Below the pieces are notes generated by a model that was not told the origin of the DNA, searched no databases, and worked only from the letters and a program-made list of their open reading frames with translations. A stretch of DNA of 26,136 nt from an uncultured Clostridium sp. (GTDB lineage: Bacteria > Bacillota > Clostridia > TANB77 > CAG-508): positions 1 through 26,136 of the forward strand of contig USQZ01000024.1 of the NCBI GenBank assembly GCA_900556975.1. Reading direction: 5' to 3'. This document shows positions 1 through 7,414 of the stretch, piece by piece (position 1 is the stretch's first letter; each line of letters begins with the position of its first letter). The translations under genes were made by a program, and so were the position numbers.

Positions 1-16
1 TTGCAACTACTGCCAT
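1..16 (-). CDS. 5' end of a gene running off the left edge, possibly ribosomal protein S2
   Basis: Only five codons are visible, reading MAVVA on the minus strand. An AGGAGG ribosome site lies about 8 nt upstream of the ATG, and a strong promoter and folded leader lie behind it, so this is a real gene start. Clostridial S2 proteins often begin MAVVxMKQLLEAG, and many ribosomal-protein genes carry autoregulatory leaders, so rpsB is my best guess. Five residues cannot prove this, and other proteins can start the same way. Confidence 0.5.
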
Positions 17-45
17 TTTAAATTCCTCCTTGTTTTTTATACTTC

Positions 46-113
46 CGCAAGCCTTAATTTTTAGCATTTAGGGTCACTAGTTTGTACTAGCACAAGCCTA
101 AACTAAACTTGCG
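46..113 (-). promoter_or_regulatory. Structured 5' leader RNA of the gene at the left edge
   Basis: In the minus-strand transcript three nested helices can be drawn. The outer one is CGCAAG (plus 108-113) with CTTGCG (46-51). The middle one is TTTAGG (97-102) with CCTAAA (67-72). The inner one is CTAGT with ACTAG (86-90 and 77-81) around a 4-nt loop. The segment lies between a strong promoter and the start codon, where autoregulatory ribosomal-protein leaders sit. The fold is seen in the sequence; the regulatory role is inferred. Confidence 0.55.
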
Positions 114-132
114 TGCTTTTTAATGCTTTGCT

Positions 133-161
133 ATTATATCAGACTTTTTTAGGTTTTGCAA
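133..161 (-). promoter_or_regulatory. Sigma-A type promoter for the gene at the left edge
   Basis: On the minus strand TTGCAA (156-161) and TATAAT (133-138) are separated by exactly 17 nt. Transcription would begin near 126 and produce a leader of about 110 nt. The -10 hexamer is perfect and the -35 matches at 4 of 6 positions. Confidence 0.75.
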
Positions 162-320
162 TACTTTCAAATAAAAAACTTAGATATGTCACTCTTTTTA
201 GCTAAATTTCATTTTATTTTTTATTGATATTTAACCTCTGTAATATGTATTTGGCTTTCTATCTTTCTATATATCAAGAGCTTTCATCCTAAAAGTGTTT
301 TTTTATGCTTTAATGTATAA

Positions 321-349
321 AAAAGCTTGGACAGTGTGTCCAAGCTTTT
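321..349 (-). terminator. Intrinsic terminator downstream of the 72-aa gene
   Basis: A 13-bp stem (321-333 with 337-349, around CTTGGAC/GTCCAAG) with a 3-nt loop ends in a run of T on the minus strand. A second small hairpin (AGGCG/CGCCT, about 352-370) lies between the stop codon and this terminator. Confidence 0.85.
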
Positions 350-375
350 CTGAGGCGGTCGCGTCGCCTTTGGTA

Positions 376-594
376 TTATTTTGTTCCTTTAACATAATTA
401 CACTCTGTACCAATTAAGGTAATCGTGTAAGTCACTCCTGCTAAATCAAAGAGTGTTTCTTCAACGTCTTGATTCTTATAGCATTTTGTTTTAAACATAA
501 CTGCCCCCTCTGGCGCTTTTTGGATTTTGCTAATTATCTTATTAATTTCTTCGGTTGATACAATCCGTTCTAATGTTTCCCTATCCAATACCAT
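376..594 (-). CDS. Small protein of unknown function (72 aa)
   Basis: I do not recognise this protein. It is 72 residues long and mixed charged/hydrophobic, with no signal peptide or membrane segment. It has two cysteines (one in the KCYKNQD stretch, one near the C-terminus in TECNY). The N-terminal half looks helical and the C-terminal half looks like beta strands. An AGGAGG site lies 7 nt upstream of the ATG, and a clear terminator follows 27 nt after the stop, so it is very likely a real gene. It is the last gene before the terminator, 83 nt after the metallophosphoesterase, and may be read through from it; no convincing promoter of its own is visible. Confidence 0.7.
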   Translation of the reverse strand: MVLDRETLERIVSTEEINKIISKIQKAPEGAVMFKTKCYKNQDVEETLFDLAGVTYTITLIGTECNYVKGTK

Positions 595-677
595 ACCTCT
601 ACCTCCTATGTTGCTTAATCCTTATTGAATTGCTACTTATACATTTTACTATATTTTGCCATATTTGTCTAGTGGTA

Positions 678-1379
678 TTATATTTTCTGTAATTCGAAGT
701 TCAAATAATCTGCACTAATTAGTTTATATTCAATACCATACAAATTATAATCTTTTACATTTCCATATGCTTGTTCACCATGTAGATGTCCATAGTAGCA
801 TCTTTTAACATTATGTTTTCCCATAATTTCAGCATATGGATTTTGTTGTTTTGTTTCTGGATTTTCATAAGGTGGATAATGCATTACAACTATTATTTCT
901 TTTGAATCGCCATATTCTTTTTGGATTGCTTCTAATTCCATTTGCAATCTTAATTTTTCTCTTCTTAAAATTTTATTGTCTTCTTCTTTTCCTCCAATTA
1001 CCCATCCGTGGACACCAGTTATCACTTTGTCTTCAAATTCGTAATAATTATTTTGGATAAAATCAATATTTTCGAATTTGTTTTCCTTTATAAATTTTCT
1101 CATTTTGTTGAGTGTTGTCCACCAATAGTCGTGATTTCCTTTTAGTAATAATTTTTTTCCAGGTAAGCTATTTAGATATTCAAAGTCTTTTTGTGTGTCT
1201 TCTAATTTCATTGCCCATGAAAAATCACCTGGTAATAATACTAAGTCCTCTTCTTTTACTTTTTCTTTCCAACTTTTTGCGATTTTTTCTTCGTGTCTTT
1301 CCCAATTGCTTCCGAAAATGTCCATTGGTTTATTTACTCCAAAAGACAAATGCAAGTCGGCTATTACAAAGATTGACAT
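678..1379 (-). CDS. Calcineurin-like metallophosphoesterase
   Basis: This 233-aa protein carries the full metallophosphoesterase motif series in order: ADLH near the N-terminus, GDFSW, KGNHDYWW, a GVHGW segment, MHYPP and GHLHG near the C-terminus. These residues bind two metal ions and act in phosphoester hydrolysis. The substrate is unknown. The length and the GDFSW/GNHDYWW forms match a single-domain cytosolic subfamily common in Clostridia. The start ATG lies inside the 3' end of tsaD (16-nt overlap), with AGGAG upstream, so the two are translationally coupled and in one operon. No secretion signal is present. Confidence 0.88.
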   Translation of the reverse strand: MSIFVIADLHLSFGVNKPMDIFGSNWERHEEKIAKSWKEKVKEEDLVLLPGDFSWAMKLEDTQKDFEYLNSLPGKKLLLKGNHDYWWTTLNKMRKFIKENKFENIDFIQNNYYEFEDKVITGVHGWVIGGKEEDNKILRREKLRLQMELEAIQKEYGDSKEIIVVMHYPPYENPETKQQNPYAEIMGKHNVKRCYYGHLHGEQAYGNVKDYNLYGIEYKLISADYLNFELQKI

Positions 1380-2383
1380 TCTTTTTCTTCTCCTAATTTT
1401 AAATTTGGTACTGCGTTTAATGTAAAATCTGATTTTTTGCCTTTTATATAATTATAGTATCCTGCTGATGCTATCATTGCAGCATTGTCTGTGCATAATA
1501 TTAATTCTGGAAAATACATTTCCAATTTATTTTTTTCTGCCATTTTTTCTAATCTGTTTCTTATGTAAGAATTTGCAGATACGCCTCCTGCTAAAACTAT
1601 CTTTGTTATTCCAGTTTCTTTAATAGCTTTTTTTATGTTATTTTCTAACATGTCCGTTGCTGTTTTTTCAAAGCTTAAACATAAATCTGCTTTGTTTATA
1701 TTTGGATCTTTGTGGTTCAAATTTATTACTGCTGTTTTTATTCCGCTAAATGAAAAGTCCATATTGTCCATGTGAGCAACAGGTAATTCAATAATTTCTT
1801 TACCTTCTTTTGCTAATTTATCAACTTTTGGTCCTCCTGGATATCCTAACCCAACAACTCTTGCGACTTTATCAAAAGCTTCTCCTATAGCATCATCTCT
1901 TGTTTTTCCTAGAACTTCAAATTCTGTATAATCTTTTACATACACAATTTGAGTATTGCCTCCAGACATCATCATACATAGGAATGGTGGTTTTAAATCT
2001 TTATGAGTTATGTAATTTCCAGCAATATGTCCTTCTATATGGTTTACTCCTAATAAAGGTTTGTTAGCTGCAAAGCTTAGCCCTTTTGCATATGAAACTC
2101 CTACTAATAGAGCTCCTACTAATCCTGGTCCATATGTTGTGCATATTACGTCAATATCTTCTAATTTCATGTTAGCTTCTTTTAATGCTTGTTTCATAAC
2201 TTGATTTATTACTTCTGTGTGGCATCTTGAAGCTATTTCTGGTACTACTCCTCCATAGTTTTCATGAATTTTTATTTGTGAATTTATAACATTTGAAAGA
2301 ACTTCTCTTCCGTTTTTCACAATGGCTACTGATGTTTCGTCACAACTTGATTCAATTCCTAATACATATATATCTTTTTCCAC
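1364..2383 (-). CDS. tsaD: tRNA N6-adenosine threonylcarbamoyltransferase TsaD
   Basis: This 339-aa protein belongs to the Kae1/TsaD/ASKHA family. It transfers the threonylcarbamoyl group from TC-AMP to A37 of ANN-decoding tRNAs, normally with TsaB and TsaE, to make t6A. Visible landmarks are the N-terminal LGIESSCDETSVA, the metal-binding HIEGH motif near residue 112, MMSGGNTQ, GEAFDKVAR, and GGVSANSYIR in the C-terminal half. Length is typical. The start codon is GTG (plus-strand cac at 2381-2383) with AAGG about 10 nt upstream. The M50 protease gene ends 14 nt before it and the phosphoesterase gene overlaps its end, so the three form one transcription unit. TsaB and TsaE are not in the window. 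Confidence 0.97.
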   Translation of the reverse strand: MEKDIYVLGIESSCDETSVAIVKNGREVLSNVINSQIKIHENYGGVVPEIASRCHTEVINQVMKQALKEANMKLEDIDVICTTYGPGLVGALLVGVSYAKGLSFAANKPLLGVNHIEGHIAGNYITHKDLKPPFLCMMMSGGNTQIVYVKDYTEFEVLGKTRDDAIGEAFDKVARVVGLGYPGGPKVDKLAKEGKEIIELPVAHMDNMDFSFSGIKTAVINLNHKDPNINKADLCLSFEKTATDMLENNIKKAIKETGITKIVLAGGVSANSYIRNRLEKMAEKNKLEMYFPELILCTDNAAMIASAGYYNYIKGKKSDFTLNAVPNLKLGEEKECQSL

Positions 2384-2397
2384 TTTTTACTACCTTC

Positions 2398-3144
2398 TTA
2401 TATAAATATTGAAAAAATCGCTCTTACAACAAATTCTATTCCATTCATTATTACAGTAATTACAGGTGTTGTTATATATCCTAATATATTTGTTACAAAT
2501 AAGAATAAAAATATTATAGATATCATTTGCATATTTTCATCAATCCATCTTTGAGCTCTATATGGTAAAAATCTTAAAAATATTTTTGATCCATCTAATG
2601 GTGGAATTGGAATCAAGTTAAATACTCCAAGCCCAACATTTACAACTATTGCATAGTATAGCATTGTAATAACAACATTTGCTACATTTATTGCACTTAG
2701 TGATTTTAGGACTCCTGTACCTGGAACAAATATTATTAAAGCATAAAAAATTATCATTAAAATGAATGCCAATATAAAGTTCATAACAGGTCCTGCTAAA
2801 GCTACTAGAGCTTCTCCCTTTTCTTTTGACATTTTTGAAAAATTATTTGGATTTATTTGAACTGGCTTGCCCCAACCCATGTGAGCAAAAATTAGCAAAA
2901 ATATTCCTACTGGATCTATGTGTTTTAATGGATCTAATGTTAACCTTCCTTGATTTCTTGGTGTTGGATCTCCTAATCTATCTGCAACAAAAGCATGCGC
3001 AAATTCATGAAATGTCATTGCTAAAATTACTCCCGGTAATGTTAGGAGTGTTGCTACTAAATTAAATGTTGCTAAATTATATAGCGTTAGAAATAGCAAA
3101 ATTGCCATTATTATATATACTGTTTTTTTATCTATTTGATACAT
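2398..3144 (-). CDS. Site-2 protease family (M50) membrane metalloprotease
   Basis: This is an integral membrane protein with about five to six hydrophobic segments. The zinc-binding HEFAHAF motif follows the second segment, and a C-terminal NLIPIPPLDGSK supplies the conserved aspartate. That is the site-2 protease arrangement (intramembrane proteolysis), in the short subfamily without a PDZ domain; its substrate is unknown. The frame stays open up to 3195, but I start at 3144 (MYQIDKK, 248 aa). AAAGG sits 7 nt upstream of that ATG, and a strong promoter -10 overlaps the longer start, so the longer form would lack a usable leader. It is the first gene of the M50-tsaD-phosphoesterase unit. Confidence 0.9.
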   Translation of the reverse strand: MYQIDKKTVYIIMAILLFLTLYNLATFNLVATLLTLPGVILAMTFHEFAHAFVADRLGDPTPRNQGRLTLDPLKHIDPVGIFLLIFAHMGWGKPVQINPNNFSKMSKEKGEALVALAGPVMNFILAFILMIIFYALIIFVPGTGVLKSLSAINVANVVITMLYYAIVVNVGLGVFNLIPIPPLDGSKIFLRFLPYRAQRWIDENMQMISIIFLFLFVTNILGYITTPVITVIMNGIEFVVRAIFSIFI

Positions 3145-3194
3145 AATATTCCTTTCCAACCATTTCTGGTTATCTTTAGTTTTCATATGTTGCA

Positions 3195-3222
3195 ATTATA
3201 ACATATTTTTCAAATTTATCAA
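3195..3222 (-). promoter_or_regulatory. Promoter of the M50-tsaD-phosphoesterase operon
   Basis: On the minus strand TTGATA (3217-3222) and TATAAT (3195-3200) are spaced by 16 nt, and the -10 is extended (TGTTATAAT). Transcription would start near 3188, leaving about a 45-nt leader to the ATG at 3144. This position is the main reason for choosing the shorter protein start. Confidence 0.7.
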
Positions 3223-3247
3223 ATATTTTCTTCGTAAATGAATTGTA

Positions 3248-3280
3248 AATGCAAGAAAACGTTGTAAGATTTCTTGCATT
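3248..3280 (-). terminator. Hairpin downstream of the SPL-like gene, probable terminator
   Basis: A perfect 11-bp stem (AATGCAAGAAA at 3248-3258 with TTTCTTGCATT at 3270-3280) lies just past the stop of the radical SAM gene. The T-rich tail is weak on the minus strand, so termination may be inefficient. Confidence 0.5.
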
Positions 3281-3285
3281 CCTTT

Positions 3286-4284
3286 TTATACCATATATGC
3301 TATTTTATTATTTGGAAAATATTTTTTTAGTTGCTCTTCTAAAAATTCTTTGCCGTCGTCTCTTAAAGATTGCTTATACATATATTTTCCTTTTCCTCTT
3401 CCTTGCATTTTGTCTTTGTCATAAATTTTCATTGCTGTAGGAAATGCTTCTGAATTAATTTTGTCATGTACAAAGCTGTATGTCATAAAAATCACTTCAA
3501 AGAACACTTTTGATTTACTTTTAGGTGATAGCTTAGATTCTAATTCTTGTATTAACTCTAGATATTTTTCTTTCCAATCATCAATCATTATTACTGGTGC
3601 AATAAGTATTCCTACCTGGTAACCCGCTTCGCACAATGAATTTATTGCTTTAACTCTATTTTCTAAACTTGACGTTCCTAGTTCAACTCTGTTTATTATT
3701 TCTTTTGGATTTACACTCATTCTAATAGTTACTTTTCCTTGGTGATCAAGTCCTAAAATTGGTTCTATCATTGAGAATTTAGTTGGCAATGTTAAATGTC
3801 CTTTTTTAGTATTTTTAAAATTTTCTATTGTCCATACTAAATTATTAGTTATAGTGTTTTCTAATATCAAATCGCTATTACTTCCTATTTCAAAGGTTAA
3901 ATTTTTTTCTGATTTTTCGGCTGTTTTTATTATTTTTTCAAGCATTTTTTCTCTATTTACAAACAGTCTTAAATATGCACATTTATTATAATGACACACT
4001 AAATAACAATACATACAAGCTGCTGTGCATCCTGATGATGTATATGGTACTAGGAAATCTGAGGTTTTGTGGTTTGGAACAAAGTTATGAGTTTTTCTTA
4101 CTCCAATAATTAAATTTCGCTTCATATTCATAAATTCTGTGTTAGATTTTTTTCGCATTTCTTCTATGTTATTGTGATTTTCAATTTCATGCTTTGGAAC
4201 ATCTTTGTATTTTTCCATAAGTTCTTGACCAAGTTTGTAATCTAAAATTTCTTTTTCATAATATATATTTTCTGGTTTGAACAT
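3286..4284 (-). CDS. Spore photoproduct lyase-like radical SAM protein
   Basis: This 332-aa radical SAM protein has the CX3CX2C cluster motif at C86, C90 and C93 (CTAACMYC), followed by YLVCHYNKCAYLRLFVN. That is close to the spore photoproduct lyase signature CHYCYLQ...PYIRVYVN as I recall it. Known SPL enzymes reverse 5-thyminyl-5,6-dihydrothymine lesions in spore DNA by hydrogen abstraction with 5'-deoxyadenosyl radical. The conserved catalytic cysteine (C141 in Bacillus subtilis, EAACTSD context) appears to align with Ser135 here (FEIGSNSD). Two extra cysteines, C97 and C102, lie right after the cluster. It may be the clostridial SPL subtype or a related enzyme with another substrate. Its ribosome site (AAAGGA) is inside a long hairpin. 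Confidence 0.78.
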   Translation of the reverse strand: MFKPENIYYEKEILDYKLGQELMEKYKDVPKHEIENHNNIEEMRKKSNTEFMNMKRNLIIGVRKTHNFVPNHKTSDFLVPYTSSGCTAACMYCYLVCHYNKCAYLRLFVNREKMLEKIIKTAEKSEKNLTFEIGSNSDLILENTITNNLVWTIENFKNTKKGHLTLPTKFSMIEPILGLDHQGKVTIRMSVNPKEIINRVELGTSSLENRVKAINSLCEAGYQVGILIAPVIMIDDWKEKYLELIQELESKLSPKSKSKVFFEVIFMTYSFVHDKINSEAFPTAMKIYDKDKMQGRGKGKYMYKQSLRDDGKEFLEEQLKKYFPNNKIAYMV

Positions 4285-4286
4285 AA

Positions 4287-4349
4287 AAAATCATCCTTTC
4301 AGTAATATTTTCTCCTTTTTTAGTTGAAAATATTTGAAAGAATGATTTT
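4287..4349 (-). promoter_or_regulatory. Long hairpin covering the ribosome site of the SPL-like gene
   Basis: On the minus transcript, 15 nt (plus 4335-4349) pair with 4287-4301 with one mismatch. After a 2-nt bulge, a further 9 bp (4326-4334 with 4304-4312) close a 13-nt loop. The 3' arm contains GAAAGGA, the ribosome site for the ATG at 4284, and the loop holds a second GGAG. The stem is followed by TTTTTT, so it can also be read as the terminator of the upstream protease gene. Confidence 0.65.
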
Positions 4350-4419
4350 GATTTTAACAATCGCTATCCCAGTCTGTTGAACTTGAATCCCACTGTCCAT
4401 TATCATATTTATCCATTTT

Positions 4420-7284
4420 TTAGTATGCTTTGTTGCTTGGTACGTCAGTGTATACTGGCTTTAGATTTTCTGGTGATTCTGTTACTGGTAATGTACTGGC
4501 TGGTGATGTGCTTACCTGCACAGTTGTGCTTGGTTCAGGTTTGCCAGTCGTTTGTGGCATGTTGTATGTTATTGTTATTTTTGAATTGCCTAATGATGGT
4601 CCATATTCTTTAAATATGATTTCAATTGGTTCTTGTGCTTTGCTTGTTATATCTATTTGATTGCAATTCTTTTTAAGAGTTCCGTTTCTTATTGAATAAG
4701 CTGTTGTTGTGAAATATCTTCTTAATATGTTTCTTAGTTCTTTATATTGTGATATATCTATTTGATTTTCAGCATTTTTACTAGTATTTAATGTTATTGT
4801 TATATTGGTCAAATTTGCTGTTTGATTTTCTTCTCTTATCTTCGCATACTGTTCGTAATTAATCGTGTCTGCAACTATTGACAAATACTCTATTTTGTTT
4901 TTATTTATCGATTTTATAAGTTCTGCTTGATCTTGGCTTCCGGAAATATTTATTAGACTTAGTGATGGTAATTTTGAAAAATCAAAGTTTTTATCAATGT
5001 TACAGTTACTTAAATTTAGTACTCCTAATGATTCGCTTTCCAGTGTTCCTGTTAAGTTTTGGTTTCCTGCTAATGATAAGTTTCCTAAGTTTTTTATTTT
5101 TGATATTTCATTTAAGTCTGTAATTTGATTGTTTTCTAGACTTAGACTATATAGATTTTCTAAGTCTGTAATTTCTGAAATGTCTTTTAAATCGCAGTTA
5201 TCTAGTACTATTGTGTCTGTTCGAGTTAAGTTGTTTAGTCCTGTTATGTTTTTATTTCCAGATAAGTCTATCCAATATACTTCTTTGTCTTTAAGTGCTG
5301 ATACATCTTTTATATTATTGTTTGCAAGTTCTAAAGATACTGGTGTATTAATTTTTGCAAATTCGCTTACATCTTCAATTCCACAGTTTTCGGCTCTTAT
5401 TGTAAATGATGAATTGTATTCATCTATATTTCCAAAAATTTTATTATGCAGACTACTCCAATCTGTTATTGGATTTTCTGATACGTCTAATTCATATAGA
5501 TTTTCCAAGTTTTCTATACCGCTAAGGTTTGTTATATTATTTTGGGGTACAATTAGCGCATTTACTTTTAATAAAATTCCGTCTGCTTGTGGAAGTTTGT
5601 CTAATTTGCAATTTGCTAGGTTAAGTAGTGATACACTTTCTGGTAATTTATCTAGTCCCGTTATTCCTGGTGTATTTTTAACTGCTAAGCTAATCAATTT
5701 TGTACAGTTTTGTAAACTACTTACATCTTTTACGTTGCAGTTACTTATATCTAATATTTCTATGTCAGTAATTTCGCCAAATCCTGTTACGTATGGATTG
5801 TTGGATATGTCTATGTCTAATATTGAATATTCGGATTGTTTTCTTATATTTTTTAATACACTCACGTCTTTTAATTTATTGTTTGACGCATATATACTTG
5901 TTAATGTTTTTATTTTTGTAAGTGGTGTTAAATCTTTTATGTTATTGTTTGAAATATCAATTATGTATATGTTATTAAAAATCTCTATTCCGTCTAATGA
6001 GTTCATATTGCGGTTTGATAAATCTAACGTCATTATGTTAGAAATAGTATTTTTTGTTATATAGTCTTCACCGTTATATTTTATAAATAAATTGCTGTAA
6101 TTTTCTTTTAGGTAATCTTTGATTGCGCTATTTTTTATTGATTCTATTCTGTATGCGTTTTCCATTGTTGTTGATGCAATTCCACTAAGGTTTGATTCTA
6201 CATATTTGTCATCATAAGAAATGTAATAGTATCCGTTTTGATTAGAATATTCTCCCCATGAGTTTAATGCTATGTATGCACCATCATGTTCTGGTATGTA
6301 ACCATTGTCTGAGAAGTTTTCTTTTGGATATGTATCATCCCACCCCACGATTGTTACAGCATGGTTTGTCCATAACTCATTATTTTCTGGTCGTACATAA
6401 GCATTTACATTTCTTGTTGAAACTATTGATGTGTATAACCCTCCGTTTTTCATAATGTGTCTTTTTACTGTGTCTCTAAATTCTTTTAATTCTTCGTTTG
6501 AAACTTGATTATCTAAGTTTTTGTACATTGACGGAAAGTCAACCGTTTCAGTTACTTCTATTACTTTTTCCATGTCGGGAAATTTTTCATATTCTTCTTC
6601 TTCATATTCTTTAAAGTCATATGGAACTTTTTCTTCTAATACTACTCCTGATTCCATTAAATATTCTTTGAACACTCCGAAGCTCCCGCCTTCATGTAAT
6701 TGTCTTGATCCATACATAAGGTTTGAAGTTATATAATCTACATGTAATTCTGATAGGTCGTAGTTTCCTATATTTTTTAATGCTAAGTGTGTTTCAAGTG
6801 CTTTCATTGATGCGAAGTCCCAACATAGTCCGTAGCGTCCTTGATCTTCTACTTTTATGTCTATTTTGTCTGCTAGATTAAATTGTGCAGGTATTTCGTT
6901 TTCTGCCGGTGTAGGATCTTTTTTATCTTCTTTATCAAGATTTTCTTTGATTTCTTCTATCTTTTCATAGGGCACTTCTTCTTTTCTCGGTATTACTTCT
7001 AGTTCGCTTTTCTTTTCTTCTGGTAATTCCAAATATTCTTTGTATAATTCTGAATACGTTTTTTCTTCGTCATCTTTTTTGTCTGTTTCTATTCCTGCGA
7101 TTTGTTTTTCAACATCTGTTAATGTATCTATGCTTTTTTCTTTATCTTGATTTGCGATTGCTGTTTGCGCTATTTGTTCTTGTTTCTTTTCTCTTGTTTT
7201 ACTGATATATATTCCTGTTGCAATTCCAAGAATTATAGCTATTATGGCTATTATAGCAATGATACGTTTTTTCTTATTTCCCAT
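4420..7284 (-). CDS. Membrane-anchored papain-like (C1) protease with leucine-rich repeats
   Basis: A 954-aa protein starting at MGNKKKR, where GGGAGG sits 6 nt upstream; the alternative ATG 15 nt earlier overlaps that site. Residues 2-28 are KKKR followed by one hydrophobic helix, a signal anchor, so the rest should be extracellular. A charged coiled region (about 30-135) precedes a C1 peptidase domain with Q148, catalytic C154 (GRYGLCWDFA), H308 (NHAVTIVGWDD) and N341 (LNSWGE). From about 410 to 800 there are roughly 15 leucine-rich repeats of the internalin-like LxxLxLSNNxIxDLS type. The tail is Thr/Ser/Pro-rich, with no LPxTG sortase signal. A surface protease with a binding array is inferred; the target is unknown. 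Immediately after the TAA the frame continues for 21 more sense codons. Confidence 0.92.
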   Translation of the reverse strand: MGNKKKRIIAIIAIIAIILGIATGIYISKTREKKQEQIAQTAIANQDKEKSIDTLTDVEKQIAGIETDKKDDEEKTYSELYKEYLELPEEKKSELEVIPRKEEVPYEKIEEIKENLDKEDKKDPTPAENEIPAQFNLADKIDIKVEDQGRYGLCWDFASMKALETHLALKNIGNYDLSELHVDYITSNLMYGSRQLHEGGSFGVFKEYLMESGVVLEEKVPYDFKEYEEEEYEKFPDMEKVIEVTETVDFPSMYKNLDNQVSNEELKEFRDTVKRHIMKNGGLYTSIVSTRNVNAYVRPENNELWTNHAVTIVGWDDTYPKENFSDNGYIPEHDGAYIALNSWGEYSNQNGYYYISYDDKYVESNLSGIASTTMENAYRIESIKNSAIKDYLKENYSNLFIKYNGEDYITKNTISNIMTLDLSNRNMNSLDGIEIFNNIYIIDISNNNIKDLTPLTKIKTLTSIYASNNKLKDVSVLKNIRKQSEYSILDIDISNNPYVTGFGEITDIEILDISNCNVKDVSSLQNCTKLISLAVKNTPGITGLDKLPESVSLLNLANCKLDKLPQADGILLKVNALIVPQNNITNLSGIENLENLYELDVSENPITDWSSLHNKIFGNIDEYNSSFTIRAENCGIEDVSEFAKINTPVSLELANNNIKDVSALKDKEVYWIDLSGNKNITGLNNLTRTDTIVLDNCDLKDISEITDLENLYSLSLENNQITDLNEISKIKNLGNLSLAGNQNLTGTLESESLGVLNLSNCNIDKNFDFSKLPSLSLINISGSQDQAELIKSINKNKIEYLSIVADTINYEQYAKIREENQTANLTNITITLNTSKNAENQIDISQYKELRNILRRYFTTTAYSIRNGTLKKNCNQIDITSKAQEPIEIIFKEYGPSLGNSKITITYNMPQTTGKPEPSTTVQVSTSPASTLPVTESPENLKPVYTDVPSNKAY

Positions 7285-7315
7285 TTTTTCCTCCCGCAAT
7301 TTGTTTTACTTTTTA

Positions 7316-7343
7316 ATTATACACTAAAAGTTTTGGTTGGCAA
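7316..7343 (-). promoter_or_regulatory. Promoter of the papain-LRR gene
   Basis: On the minus strand TTGCCA (7338-7343) and TATAAT (7316-7321) are 16 nt apart, about 30 nt upstream of the start codon. It lies downstream of the lysS terminator, so the protease gene forms its own unit. Confidence 0.65.
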
Positions 7344-7373
7344 ATATATTTTAGGGTGATTTTATCACAAAAA

Positions 7374-7400
7374 AATTGACTATGTTAAACATAGTCAATT
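7374..7400 (-). terminator. lysS terminator
   Basis: An 11-bp perfect stem (AATTGACTATG at 7374-7384 with CATAGTCAATT at 7390-7400) has a 5-nt loop and is followed by seven T on the minus strand. It lies 15 nt past the lysS stop. Confidence 0.9.
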
Positions 7401-7414
7401 AAAAAATTTTCTTC

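Noticed and set aside
5129..6064. A 311-codon plus-strand open frame opposite the leucine-rich repeats
   Set aside because: It is antisense to a well-supported protease gene; the repeat structure of the LRR codons keeps the opposite frame open. No ribosome site or recognisable domain.
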